Source: Guadua angustifolia
Taxonomy: Eukaryota; Streptophyta; Magnoliopsida; Poales; Poaceae
DNA length: 64,000 bases
Direction: 5' to 3'
Assembly (NCBI GenBank): GCA_036346375.1
Contig: CM070512.1
Span: 45,300,673 to 45,364,672, forward strand
In this document: positions 46,972 to 59,310 of the stretch, piece by piece
Position numbering within the stretch: position 1 is the first letter of the stretch
Layout of the letters: the number at the start of each line of letters is the position of its first letter
Translations under genes and position numbers: made by a program
The notes under the pieces: model-generated
Database searches by the model: none
What the model was told of the DNA's origin: nothing
Seen by the model: the letters and a program-made list of their open reading frames with translations, nothing else

Positions 46972-48495
46972 TGAAGGAGAACGCGTATGCTACACTAGCC
47001 GAAAACAAAATTTTCTACGCATTCAACCAGGATACATGCGAGTCAAAGATCATGGAGCATTACCCTTGGAGCACGTTAGCAGCGGAAGTAGAGTGGGTGA
47101 AGCCTCCCCGCGGTTCAAGCATTTGACGAGTCGAACGCATCCGATCGCCGCCGAAAGTGCTTGCGAGATCACCCGAGTGCTCGCCGAGTGGTCTCCGGAC
47201 CGCCCGAGTGCTCGCCTAAGTGATCGCCGAGTCCTTGACGCCTCGCCACGGGTGCACGGCGCAGCGGATGAAGATGTGCACGCGCAGGTTGGAGAGGGTG
47301 AAACCGATCGCCGATCACGAGGACAGATGCAACGGTGCCTCTACGGTATCCACACGCCCGGTGGAACGCCGGCGCCGTGTGCTAGCACCACGCGACGGCT
47401 AGGGTTTCTGGCAGGGTAGGGGTCGACGGCTAGGGTTTCGTGGTGGGGAGAACCTCATGGCCGCACACCCCACGCCTTTATATAGAGTGCACTAACGGGC
47501 CTTCTACGATAGAAGCCCACTAGGACTCACTAATGGATCTTCTACAAGAGAAATCCATTAAGACGCCAGAGGATCCAACTCTGTAAACCCACTAATGGAT
47601 CCAATCCATCGACATGATCCAACCCGCTAAGTGTGTGACCCGTTAGGTTCATGCTAAACGCCATGGCCCCGAAACCTCTTTTTCCAAACCATCGACAACA
47701 ATGGTTCCTAGCAGACATGTTGTCCCCTCGAATACACGTAATGATCGATCAATTTGAACCTTGATATGCTCATATACCAATCCTTTTGCCACGCGATACC
47801 GACCAAGCTCAAGGCAAGATGCGTACATCCTTGTGATAGCTCGACCCATTCACTCGCCAATGTAATGGATATAATTCATGATTAACACTTTAATCACTTT
47901 GGCATGGCCATGCACTTTTCCTTATCCATCCACACCGAGGGGCCCAGAGATATCTCTCCGTTATCAAGGAGGGTAAATTCCATCTTGATCTCTTATATCT
48001 CACGCCATGTTTCATGGCATACCGTAAGCTACCTTTATAACTCCCTCTACTTGAGAAGCGTTTGATAGCCCCAAAGTATACATTACACATGCCGAGAATC
48101 AATAAGAATCTCGTGTCAAAGGATCGATAGGTATACCACTGAGACTACACTCGATGGCACTTCTAAGATAACAATCTCATCGTTGTCTCTTGAGCGGTCT
48201 ATCCAACCCCATGTTCTCTAACATGTGCCCACATTATTGATTTGATATCTCCATATCTATGGTATGTGAAACATTACCATCAATCAATACATGTGCCGGG
48301 TCGATCACTATTGTCCCACATAATGATATGTGACCAGGATCCTTTAGAATAATATCATATAACCAATGTGTTTCACAATTAAGTCATACTCAATAAACAA
48401 AGGAATGACATTTATTCATGGAACCGATAAGTACATGAACATAGACGTATGATACAATCATCTCACATGATCGCCTCTAGGGCATATCACTAACA
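46972..48495 (-). mobile_element. Solo LTR with CTAAA target duplication
   Basis: On the minus strand it starts TGTTAGTGATATGCCCTAGA (48495 down) and ends ACGCGTTCTCCTTCA (46972). CTAAA flanks both sides (46967-46971 and 48496-48500). Minus-strand TATA (CTATATAAAGG) is near 47480. The start sequence is common among grass gypsy LTRs. No internal region is present. Confidence 0.92.
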
Positions 48496-48500
48496 CTAAA

Positions 48501-50300
48501 GGCATCCATTATGTGTTAATGGAGTGCAAGAGATAATTGAGACAACCATGCATCTTGGACTAACCATTTCCATGAGTTGTGATTGAGCTAGGTTAAGTCC
48601 AAAGGTGGTTGAGAAGATGAAACGGGACAAGAACGGCATCATGAGGTGATGGGCGCCAAGAGTAGATCCCAAAATAAAGAGGAGTCGAGTGATGATCTCA
48701 GGGAGCAAATGAGTGAAGATCATAAAGACCCCAAAGGATTGCTTGAGGCTGCAATGCGAAGGTATAATTAGATAGGCTAAGAACTTTGTAGTCTTTGAGT
48801 CTAAGGTTTTTATCGCCGCTCTATTAAGAGGGTTGTCTCCTTGTTTGAGCTTCATCATGTGTTGGTGATCTCAACCGCTGCTCACTCGAGCTCAAATCAT
48901 TTGATTTGGTTTTTGCATAGAGTTAACCATTTGGCATGTGTTATGTAATGGGTTGCTTTATGCTTGGTTGTTTTTGGTTTATGCTCTGCTTTTGCATGTG
49001 TTGCAAAGATGAATAGCATATGTATTTGGTTTTCGTGATAAAGCTTTGATTTGCATGTGTTGCAAATAGGATAAGCTAGTGCGTTGGCTTTGCGTGAAGT
49101 TCACTTTTGCATGTGTTGCATTTGTTGAAGCTTCATGTTTTGGTTTCTGCTCAAAACAATCTTTCTAAAACATGTGGTTGCTTGGAGCTAAGTTTTATGT
49201 GTGTTGCAAAAGGAGAGAGCTCAAGCATGATTCGGTGTTTGTGTGTTTGTATGGAGCTAGAGGCTTGCATGTGTTACGAGTAGAGAGCTCATACATGTGA
49301 TTTGGTGTGAAGTTTGATTTGGTGTTGCATGGAACTAGAGAATTGCATGTGTTGCAATTAGAGAGTTCATGCACCTTGATTTGGTATTGCTTGGAGCTAG
49401 ACTTTTGCATGTGTTGCAACGAGTAGTGCTCAAGCATGAAATATATTTATTGTGTTATTTGCAAGTTCGTTGTGCGAATAAACTGAGGTTTATGAGTCCA
49501 AAATTCCGAGAGCATGTGAGTAGGGCTTGCAACGGGTGTTGGCAAGTTGACTGGGTCTCGTGTTGACCTTCACATGGCTAGGGGGATTAATCTCATAAAC
49601 TCGAGTTTGATTTGCTTAATACGTGTTGCAAATAGATTTTGAGTTGATTGCAAAATGTGTTTTTGCAATTGTGGTTGAGATTCTTTGAGCATGAGCTAAG
49701 TTGGTGCAAATGTGTTTTGCACAAGTGTATGATCATGTGTTGATCATCTAGTGGCTCAAAGAATAGCTTTGGTTTTTGGAGAAATGGTTTTTCGTGGTGA
49801 AATCGTGTTTTTCAACAGTGGCTTGCAGACACTCACTGGTGTGGGTAGTAATCAAGAACTACCACAGTCTGTCCGCCAGAGCTATTTTCCAAAGGCGATA
49901 TTTTCAAGAGGTGAGGCCGCACTACCGCCAGGGGAGCGGTAGTCAAGAATGCGGTACTACCGGCCCTCAGAGGGCGGTAGTACGAAATATGGCTGCAATG
50001 GCCTGTTGAGTGAGGGGCTGTAGATCAAGACTTTTGTCAAGCCTGCTTTGAGCCCCAACGGCTAGTTTTCTTGGTGGGGCTATAAATATACCCCTTGGGG
50101 GGCTTGGGCAGGTTGTTGTTGCTGTGTGGGAGGTGTGTGCATGTGTTGCTCTCCTCCCTTTGCTTCTTGAGCTTAAGTGTGAGCACTAATTGCATGTGTT
50201 GCAATTAGGAGTGGATTGAGTGAACTCTTGTGCATGTGTTGCACTTGAGGGAGGTCCTTGTGCATGTGTTGCACTTGGTGATCACCGGGAGCGCATTCTT
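48501..50300. repeat. Dispersed TGCATGTGTTGCA motif array
   Basis: The motif GCATGTGTTGCA, exact or with one or two changes, occurs about a dozen times between 48925 and 50270 at irregular spacing. Examples: 48989, 49050, 49106, 49344, 49405, 50191, 50232 and 50263. It lies upstream of and around the TATA of the long LTR. Confidence 0.8.
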
Positions 50301-50871
50301 TGTGCTCGGTGAAGTTCAAGCGAGGAGCGGCTTATTTCTCTTGGAGGTTGCCGACTCCTAGACGGGCGAGGGCGTTGCGGCGCGGAGCTCTCAAGGTGTG
50401 AGAAGCCCCGGCAAGTTTGTGAAGGTTCGGGTTGAGCCTACGCGCAAGCGTGAAAAACAATGACTAGTGGAAAGAGGCGGGTGCTCAAGCGGAAGCCGGT
50501 CCAAGTGGTTGGGCTTGCCTCAACGTGGACTAGGGGAGACCGGCAAGTCTCCGAACACCACGAAAAAATATCGGTTGTCTCTTTTACTTTCAAGTATTTA
50601 CATTTATTGTATATTGTTCGATTGCTTGATTAGAATTGCTTAGTATAAATTGATTGTTCAATTTAGCAATTCTTGTATAGAGACATAATATAGTTAGTGC
50701 ACATAGTGAGCCTAGTTGATTTAGGTCTTAATTGTCAAAACCGAGTTTATCGCTCCGCACTATAATTGATTAGGTTTTGACATAGGGTTGATTAGAGCTA
50801 ATTATTTTAGTGAGCGATCGAATTTCGTGAAAACGCCTATTCACCCCTCTAGGCGCATCCTCGACCTTACA

Positions 50872-53287
50872 ACAAGCTGATGCGCGCCAAGAGGCAACTG
50901 TGTCTTCTCGAGAAGGACGCCCCGCCGGCCGAGTCCGACCAAACGGCCGGTTGGTTTTGATCAAGGCGAGCGCATCTGGATGGGTGTAGTTTCGAGCCCC
51001 GAATGTGTCGAGAGCTGGTCGGGGGTTACACTGGTTGGCGGCGAACCGGTTCGAGCGTATATGCGCAGCTTGATCAATCCCGAGCCTCCGAACGGATCGG
51101 TGTTGCCTCGATGCCGAGGTCCACCGCTTGACGCTTCGGTGGTGGCGCGCGAAGCACTCGGTGGGTGTAGATTCCAAGCCCCAATGTGTCTGGAGAGCTG
51201 GTCTGGGGTTACACAGTTAAAATGAACCGACCGACTTGGCCGGAGGGCCCTATGCGTGATTCATGTCGGTCGGCATGGGTGCCTTACGCAGTTGCTTGCT
51301 TCGTCGGTTAGATGCGGCAGTAGCCGGGAAGTCCAGATGCCTTTGCGAGAGGTTCCGTTCCCGAAAGTGCTCGCTTTTACGTCAGAAGCCGGACGCCGGC
51401 GCGGCTGTGGGGAAGTCCAGATGCCTTTGCGAGAGGTTCTGGTTCCCGAAAGTGCTCGTTTTACGTCGAAGCCGACGCCGCCGTGGTCGGCAGGAGGTCC
51501 AGATGCCTTCGCGAGAGGTTCCGGCTCTCAATGCTTGTTTATCGTCCGGTTAGACGCGCCGTGGTCGGCAGGGAGGTCCAGATGCCTTTGCGAGAGGTTC
51601 TCGTTCCCGAGTACTTTTTAACGTCAGAGCTAGACGCGACCACGGCCGCAGGGAGGTCCAGATGCCTTTGCGAGAGGTTCGTTCCCGAAAGTGCTTTTTA
51701 ACGTCGTAGCTAGACGCGGGGCATCCATCCCGAGTCCTTGTTTCGGGCGAGGCAATCATGAGAGGAGAGGCCATTGCCGGTCCCATCGCGTACGCCCGTC
51801 CGCAGTGTGGGACTGGAGGGGTGAGCAAACGCGCTGTTTGCTCACGCCGCCGAACACCATGCTCGTGGAGTCGCTAACGGGTTATCCGAGTGGCCCCGGA
51901 GATCAAGCGATCTCCGAGCGACGATCCTCGTCGGTGTCCCACTACTGGGGCGCACCCATAAAAACCTTTTTTACTCGATCCTGCTGACCCCGAGCCGTTC
52001 ATAACTCGGGCGCACCTGGTCAGCGCCTTTTGGGGGCTCGCGGAGATTTTGAAGTATGATCTCTTGACGAAGCTAAGGCGCTTGGGTCGTCCGCTAACCC
52101 AACTAAAGACCCACCGAGGGTTCGCCTTGAATTCGCCTCGCTGCTTGTTCGCCAGAGTCGGCTAGAGATCCACTTGGTGGATCCTTGCCTTTGGGGCCCA
52201 CAACCGTGTCTTATTCGTGAGGCATTCTGCTCTTCGCCACCTCGAGGCCACTACGGCTCTTGGGCTTTTTCAGACTGCCTGGTCGGTTTGAACCGCCCGA
52301 GGCGAGATTTAGGGTCGCGCGATGCTTCGTCCGAGCGATGCTCGACATCCCCGCAAGCATTTATTGTGCGGCAGGAGTTTAAATACGGCGAGATGATCGG
52401 GGCTACACGCCTTACCGCGGCTTGTCGTGGAGATGGCGGCGGGACGACGATGCTTGATCGGCAAGCGATCGGTCGATGTGTGTCCGCTAGCACGCACTTC
52501 GATAAGTACTGCAGACTTGCGCGATGAGCGCAGAGCGCTTCTTCGCTTTTTCGCCATCGCCGCCCTTGCTTTTTTGCGATTGCTCCTAAAAAGTCATGGA
52601 CCGGGTCGAAGGGTTATCGTCGTGGGGATCAAATAGTTATTCGGATCATTCCGCTGGTCCGATTCTTATTCTTCGTGCTTCCAGTGATGATGAATATTCG
52701 ATGACCGCGGGCTTAGAAAACCGCAGGGTTATGTAAGCTCGGTCGATATGTTAACGCCTTTTAGGAAAGCTTGATAATAAGAAATTTTGGGTAGGAATGT
52801 AGTGTTCTTTGCAGACTTGCCAGCGGGCAGAGTGTTCCCGACCGCCATGGATCGCATTTCACGCTGGTGTTCCTTTTGGCGCAAAGCACTACTGCGAATC
52901 AGAATACCGGGCGTAATGAGCGCTGGCCCGAGGGACTTCGATGGGGAGGATCATAGCCGACCGGTCACCGACCCGTAAAAGTGCGTGAGTTTGTAGCCTT
53001 CTGTGGGACCAAGTTTGCGATTGCTTCACAAATACCGACCAAGTGGAAAAACGAATACGGAAAAACTCTTAAGGAAAAGATTGCCTTATCTTTTATTTTG
53101 ATGCGGAGGTGTTGTGGCGCCGAGCCCTCCACTCGAGGCCACCGCACCCATCCAGACGCCGCTCGGCGCCGATCACGACGCAATACCGAGCGAACGGAAT
53201 CGGCGGTCGCGATCGCTTCTCGCCGGGCACAATATTCTTTCGCCTAACCGTCACGTCAGATTTTAATGCGAGGTGAGGGTGCGACAG
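50872..53287. other. 3' noncoding part of the gypsy element
   Basis: Apart from the 80-bp tandem array (51331-51720), this GC-rich stretch has no convincing protein similarity. Two segments near 50965-51045 and 51160-51230 share GGATGGGTGTAG / GGTGGGTGTAGATTCCAAGC and GAGAGCTGGTC(G/T)GGGGTTACAC, a further tandem pair. No gene is called. Confidence 0.55.
51331..51720. repeat. Five-unit tandem array of ~80 bp
   Basis: Units start at 51331, 51415, 51497, 51576 and 51656. Each begins GTCCAGATGCCTTTGCGAGA, then GTTCCCGAAAGTGCT, then TTTTACGTC and ends in GACGC. Period shrinks from 84 to 79-80 through small deletions. Confidence 0.93.
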
Positions 53288-54674
53288 TGAAAGTGCATCT
53301 AGGCCCTCAAAGTGTTTTGGTGATTTGTGGCAACACAATTTCAGATACTAACTGCAAGCGAGATTCTATGCAGCTTATCAAGGAGATATCATTGTTGGAA
53401 AGGCGATTGGAGGTCCCCACCATATTTAAATTTGAAAAAGGCGCATCAAGACTTTAGTTGAATTTCTTTTATTTTATTGAGTCTAAGGATAGCCGCATTA
53501 TTAAGGGGGATACGACGGTAAATCACTTCTAGGATATGCTTGTGCTCATAAAATAAAAATTGCATCTCAAAAGAATTTTAAAACAAAGGCATTTCCTATT
53601 AAAGGGTACTCGCCGAGGTAGTAAGTCCGAGTATCCTGACATTTAGTCCGGACACTGGGAATGTCCTGAGTATCCGGGATTAAACCGGATACTCCGAGCT
53701 AGGGTCCTGTTGTTTTTTTCTTCGTAAGTCCGAGTATCCGATTTAGTCCCGACACTCCGGGAAATTGTCCGAGTATCCGAAGATAATGTCCGACAATCGG
53801 ATGCGGCGCAGAACACTTGTAACGGCTGGATTTTGGGAGAGCTATTTAAGCCCTCACTCCAAATCTAACCATTGCTCACTTCATTCATTGCATCATTCAA
53901 GTCTCAAACTCACTCTCTCACTCTCTTGAGCCCTAGCCTCTTTTCCCCACTTAAATCTTTTGATTTGGTTTGAATCTTTGGGGAGAAAAGAGGGATTTAA
54001 GTGCTTTGAGCTTGCTTTGTTGATTCTGAGCACAAGTTCATCCTCCAAGTTGATTTAGCGGCGATTTGTTACTCTTGGAGTTTGAAGGGCTCCTAGATTC
54101 GCAAGGAGTCACCGGAGCCTCCAAGACTTCGTGTGGAGAGCCCCGATTGCTTAGAAGGCAAGCCTCGCCTCCCAAAGGAAAGAGGCAAGAAGTGAAGAAC
54201 CGGCGAAGTGCTTCAGGCAACACCGGAGGAAAGAGGTCAAGAGGGACCTGGCTTTGTGCCTCCTCAACGGAGACGAGGATTCCCTAAAGAATCCGAACTT
54301 CGGTGAAAAATCATTGTCTTTGTGTTCCTCATTTGCTTGAGCTAGGGTTTGTTGTTATTGTTGGATCTTTAGAAGCCCCGATCTACTTACTCATTGTGTT
54401 TGGCTCTAAATCTATATTTTTATTAGGCACCGACATCATTTAGAGTATTTGCATTCAGCTAGATTATTGAAATCTTGCAAAGATTTAAAATCCTCCTCGA
54501 GTCCTGTCCAAACCGAGTCTCCGGATAATTAACCCTGACTATCCGGACAATTAGTCCTGACTATCCGGACAAAATACTTGACAATCCTGACTCACGGTCA
54601 CGAGAGATTTTATTTAATTGCAAAATTTTAATACGCCTATTCACCCCCTCTAGGCGCATATATCGGTCCTTTCA
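53288..54674 (+). mobile_element. Solo LTR inside the gypsy element
   Basis: Starts TGAAAGTGCATCTAGGCCC and ends ATATCGGTCCTTTCA. TATTTAAG near 53843 serves as its TATA region. The U3 part (53610-53800) repeats GTCCGAGTATCCG-like units. No matching target duplication was seen (GACAG left, ACTGT right), so recombination at the flanks or base loss is likely. Confidence 0.8.
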
Positions 54675-54764
54675 ACTGTGGCACGCCCCGCCGTAAGCGG
54701 ACGTGCTAATGCCCGTCATGACGCGCCGCTCGACGATTCCACTTCGACCGCTCCGCCCCGGCCC

Positions 54765-54772
54765 TATAAATA
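54765..54772 (+). promoter_or_regulatory. TATAAATA upstream of the antisense accessory ORF
   Basis: TATAAATA within GGCCCTATAAATATAGTAAG, 104 bases before an ATG that opens a GC-rich plus-strand frame. The gypsy pol is on the other strand, so this would drive antisense transcription within the element. Confidence 0.45.
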
Positions 54773-54875
54773 TAGTAAGGGGGAAAGAGCCACTATGCGC
54801 AGTTCGCCTCCGCCTTCCTGTTTTGCTTTTGCCCTTTGTCGAGAGAAGAGGAGAAGGATCAAGTCGTGGGCGCTG

Positions 54876-55920
54876 ATGGCGAGCGACGACGATCGAGGGG
54901 TCGCAAGCGGAGGCGCCGCGACCTCCGGTCGGGCCCCAAGAGATCCCGCGGCCGCCGATCCGCCGTTGATGCGGCGCGAAGGGAGGCTCATATTGCCCTC
55001 GCCGATCTTCCATATCCGTAATCCTCGCTCGGAGTGAGTCTTCTTTGTTCGCCCCGCAATGGCTTCGCTTTTCCTCTTGTTGCTAATGTTGAACTGCTTG
55101 TCGCTTTGACCGGGCCACATCGCTCGTTCTTGGCGTAACCATCCGCCGTGGCTCGCTGCCCACCTCGGGAGGGTGGATGCCACCGCTTACGATGAGGGCG
55201 CGAGTACCAAGAGGATCGCCGCTTAACGCGTTGGACGCTTTTAGCGCCGCAGTCGCGGTGGTCGCTTCGGTTGGCATGAAGTGCTTGCTTTCAGCACGCG
55301 GACCGGGCCCGCCGAGGAGAAACCGCGCAAGCGCCGAGAGGTGGCGGGCGAACGGGTTTTGCCGCTGGCCGAGGAGGAGTTCGCCACGGCGCGAAGACGC
55401 TGCTGTCGCTAGCCTGGGCCCGGCCGAGGCCGCCGTGAAGGACCTCAGTCGATGTATGCGAGCAAATTAGCCTCGCTGAAGGACCTCTCCTCGCTCCGCC
55501 AAATTCTTCGAGAACATGGGCAGAGCTCGAGTCTCTAGGGGTGAGGTTGCCGAGCCTCGAGCTTACTCCGCGGGTACGCCTTTTAACCAGCGGCCGACGC
55601 TTTTTCCGACTTGCTCTCACGCTTCTACGTGAGCTGCCTGGCCATGAGGGTCGGTCGCCTTCCGCTACCCGGCGGAACACGATCGCCATCATCGCTACCG
55701 CGACGCTGCCCTTCGACCCGATTGCAACCGCTGTCGGATTGAGGGGGACGCGACCAAACGCTGCCGTAGTGCGATCGGGCGGAGAAGGTGGCGGCCGGGT
55801 GGACGCTTCGAGAGCAATGATAGCTCGGCATGACGACATCGCCGAGGGCGACGCCGATCGTAGCCTAGAGATCCGCCCAGCGCCCGCCCTTTTTTCTTCT
55901 CTCTTTTTGTAATATACGCG
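54876..55920 (+). pseudogene. Antisense accessory ORF of the Tat-type element
   Basis: The frame from MASDDDRGVASGG is open for 54 codons, stops at 55036, and continues in shifted pieces rich in Ala, Arg and Glu (ELASLKDLSSLRQILREH-like text near 55470-55510) to about 55915. Tat-lineage elements such as Grande and RIRE2 carry an extra ORF between pol and the 3' LTR, often antisense. Its function is unknown. Placement, orientation and composition fit, but no defined domain was seen. Confidence 0.4.
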
Positions 55921-56339
55921 ACCGCACACCGCAGCACTTTTGGGGATTTTGCCTTATATCGCTGCTTTTCCTTCGTGATTTAGCGCTCATTAGATGACCG
56001 TAGCCTTTGGGAATCTCTCCGAGGTTGCATGGGCGAGGGCCCGAGCGCTGATACTTCAAGGAAACGCGAAAAATCGCGATGAGGCCATCCGCCTGAGGCG
56101 TGTTTCAATCGATAAAGGACCGCCCGATGGTCATTTTTTTCACCGTGAAGCGCCACGGGATCAGACATCGGGCGAGGGCCGAAGCGCTTGGTAAACGAAG
56201 TTACCATTAAGGCGGTCGCGATGTTCGGTTGGTGCACGATCTCGATGGCTATGTGGGTAGGGGCCTTCGGCGACGCACGACGATCGTGTGATCAAGACGC
56301 TGCGCCTGGTCGAGGTTTTGCCAAAGTCGCAGAATAAGG

Positions 56340-57570
56340 ATGAAGTTTTAGGGATAAAATTGCCTTAACTTTTCGATATTCCATGCGTTGGGTACAACGC
56401 TACATTGGCGCCTTTTGAGTCGAAGGTACCGGCCCGGAGGACTTCCACGATGGTGAAGGGCCCTTCCCATGCGGGGATGTTTTATGCGGCCGACGTTGAT
56501 CGACTCGGCGCAAGACCAGTCACCGACGCTGAAGGACCGCCCACGGACTGCCGATCATGGTAACGCCGAACGCTCGCTAATACTTGGCCGATCGCGAAAC
56601 GGCCACATCGCGACTTCGCTGCCGGCCGATGGCGTCTTGTGCGCTGGCCGAGCCCCCGCCGCCGAAAGCTTGCGCCGTGGTGCGCCGTAGTCCGTGTCGG
56701 TAGGGCAAAACGGCTTCCGCCGAACACCGAAAGAATGATGTGAACCCGGCCGACGGTCGGCAGGTCCGCAGTTCCAGTGATCGAGGGCAGCTGGCACGCC
56801 CATCGTCCCACAAATTTCTTCACCGATCAAGATCCGTGGTTTTAGCCCTTGAGGATCATGCCGCTGGCGCCGACTTGGCCGTTAGTCCGCGGATGGGCGG
56901 ATAACCGCACAATCGACGCGATGTTGAAGTCGCCGCAGAACTCGAGGAATTCTTTCCCCGTGAACCGCGCCCATTATCGGTGATGATGGAGTTTGGAACT
57001 CCAAACCGATAGACGATGTCGCGAAGAAGTTGGTCACCGACGTAGTGATGGTGGCGACCGCTTAGCTTCTATCCACTTGGTGAACTTGTCCACCGCGACG
57101 AAAGCAAAAAGCGCTAAGCCCCGGTGCCTTCTTAAAGGGATCGACAGATCAAGTCCCCAAATGGCGAACGGCCATGTAATAGGATCGTCTCGCAGGCTTG
57201 CGCGGAAGATGCGCTCACGAGCGAAGAATTGGCACCTTCGCAGTGCGAACAACTGCTTTCAAGACGCCCATCGCCGCACAAGAAAACCTTGGCAAGGCTT
57301 TGCCCACGAGGGATCGCGGGCGGCGTGATGTCCGCAGACCAAGGCGGATGTCCAAAGAAGCAATGCTTCCCTTTGGTTCGCCAGATGCACTCGAGGACCC
57401 CTGAGGGCTTCTCTTGTAGAGGTCTCTCCGACCAAGACAAAGGATTTCGCTCACGAGCGAGGCGCCGGCCCTGTGGATCAAGGAGCGATCCGCTTGCTAG
57501 TCGGTCGATGAAGGGTTTCTCCAATGAGTCACGAAAGACACCGTGGCTTGATTCAAGGTTCACTTCAGAC
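56340..57570 (-). pseudogene. Gypsy integrase remnant
   Basis: On the minus strand the zinc-binding part appears as GLRTSRRPRSLVGKALP and RRCQFFARERIFRAS. The core follows: ITWPFAIWGLDLSIPLRRH (first catalytic Asp), FVAVDKFTKWIEAK (57080), then FVGRWACQLPSITGTA near 56790 and FGGSRFALPTRTT. The frame changes repeatedly through losses of one or two bases. Order and spacing are those of a full-length gypsy integrase. Confidence 0.82.
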
Positions 57571-57599
57571 GCCGCAGCCGGAGTGGGCGATGCCGAGGG

Positions 57600-58290
57600 C
57601 CTGGCTTAACGCCGGAGGGAGGATCCCACGAACGGAGGGCTTGTAGAGGTCGGAGACGAAGATCCCCGACGGATCGGTCCCCCGCCAGAAGCCAAATTGG
57701 CAGTAATCGCCTCCCATTGTAGCGCAGAGCTATGGTGAAGTTCGAAACCCTTGAACCTCTCCTCCAACTTGCGCACCTCTCGGCAAGATGTCGCCATACG
57801 ATCGTCACAAGGCTCTAAGCCTTCATGACTTGGTCGACGACAAGCTTGAGTCGCCGCGTCACGAGCTGCGGCGCGCCGAGGTCGACAAAGGATCCGGAGT
57901 CCGCTGACGAAGTGCCAGACGGTGACATTGTTGGTGGCATCGGCGTACCGAATCGCAGATCGAGCTTATTCCAAGCGAGAGATGAGGACGATTCCGCGCC
58001 GCCTGCTTTTGGTGTAAGACCCATCAAGCACATCGCCCAAGACGGGTCTTCAAAGTGTGGCGCTGGCTTCGTCCATTCGGCGACGAAGTCGCCAAGGCTC
58101 GCGACTTGATGGTCAGTCCGGGATGTACGATATGTCGTGGCCGCTGAGCTCGAGAGCCCATTTGGCTATTCTTCCGGAGGCGCCACAACCGCGAATGATC
58201 TCGCCGAAGCGCATGGAAGTTACCACGAGATCGGATGCCGATCAAGTAGTGGACTAGCTTCTTCTTGGCGATGAACACCGCAGAGAGCGC
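57600..58290 (-). pseudogene. Gypsy RNase H remnant
   Basis: On the minus strand FIAKKKLVHYLIG and TIKSRALATSSPNG mark the reverse transcriptase tail joined to RNase H. LGAPQLVTRRLKLVVDQVM (57860-57830) and SCREVRKLEERFKGFELHH (57790-57730) close it. RNase H removes the RNA strand during cDNA synthesis. Frame shifts separate each block. Confidence 0.8.
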
Positions 58291-58599
58291 CGCGACCGAG
58301 GATACCGGCCTTGACTCGAGAGTACTTCGATGAAGTACATCGCCGCTGCACCTTGAGTACGCAGCCTTTTCTGTTCGCCTCCATTAACGAAGCGCCGCAC
58401 TAACGACTGGTCGTGGCGGCGATCTAGAGGAGGAGCGACTCTTCGGGCGTTAGCGACTCAACACCGGGCGTGGTTAAGAACGCCTTCAATCGATTGAGGG
58501 CTTCCCGCGCTCGGCCCGTAGATGAAGTGGTCGGACTTTTGAGCAGCTTATAGAGCGCATTCGCAGGCCACCGAGGCGGAGACGAAACGGCTCAAGGCC

Positions 58600-59310
58600 G
58601 CTAGGCATCCCGCCGCCTTATGGACCCCTTCGTTGCCGATTGACCCATTCATGATCGCGGCGATCTTCTCCGATCACCTTCAAAGTTGCCGATCGGAGAC
58701 GATGAAGCCGAAAGCGCTTCCTTTGGGGACCCCGAACGCACTTCTGGTTGAGCTCGATGCAAACCTTCAAGGTTCGCAAAAGTCTCTCTAAGCTCTGCGA
58801 CAAGATTGTCAACCTTTCTTAGTCTTGACGATAATATCGTTAACGACGCCTCGAGTTACGCCCGACCGTCACAAAACACGCTTGCATACATCGCCGTATG
58901 TAGCACCCACGCTGTGATCAACGCATCGTTACGCAATGTAACGAGTCGAACGGAGTGATGAATGAGGTCGCGAGTTGATCGGACTCCTTCATCGCTATCC
59001 GTGGTAGCCCGGTAGGCGCCCAGAAAGACAAGGATTCGTGACTGCGGTGGAATCGACAACTTGGTCGATGCAGGCAATGGGAAAGGGTCCTTGGGACTTG
59101 CCTTGTTGAGGCTCGTAATCAACGCACATTCTCCATTGCCCCGACTTTTTTTACAAGCATGGGGATGGCCGCCCACCTGGTGGCGGACCCTTTATAAACC
59201 CCGCAGCCAAAAGCTTGGCGATTTGCTCGCCGATGATCTTGGCGCTTTCTTTCGCCGGCGGCGCAAGCGGCTGACGACCGCCTTGAGCCAAAGCCAAATA
59301 TTCAAGGAGT
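58600..59310 (-). pseudogene. Gypsy reverse transcriptase remnant
   Basis: On the minus strand TSLNKASPKDPFPLPAS (59110 down) is the conserved opening of gypsy RT. The fingers-palm region continues in broken frames to AYVDDVVVK-equivalent DNA near 58860. Upstream, MRASREVTEHSLNIW (59345-59300) matches the region just before RT. The catalytic aspartates are not in one frame. Confidence 0.78.

Larger units (their letters stand above)
46179..50871 (+). mobile_element. Long LTR-like insertion inside the gypsy element
   Basis: The ends TGTAAGTTCAAG and CTCGACCTTACA have the TG...CA form and are partly inverted. Flanks ACAACC and ACAAGC agree at five of six positions. A TATAAATA at 50080-50090 is followed by a leader-like stretch, giving a plus orientation. 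With the nested solo LTR removed, it is about 3.17 kb. No coding region is present, so it is read as a solo LTR of an unnamed family. CGGTACTACCG-type palindromes occur at 49910-49985. Confidence 0.6.

Noticed and set aside
49910..49985. CGGTAGTACCGC palindromes as a CRISPR-like or operator array
   Set aside because: Too few units and no regular spacer. Such palindromes are common in grass LTRs, and the genome is eukaryotic.
51263..51701. Frames with repeated SRCLCERF text, which could look like a repeat protein
   Set aside because: The repeats are translations of the 80-bp noncoding tandem array, and the period is not kept as a multiple of three.
53288..54674. A 5-bp target duplication for this solo LTR
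   Set aside because: The flanks GACAG and ACTGT do not match in direct orientation, so none is claimed.
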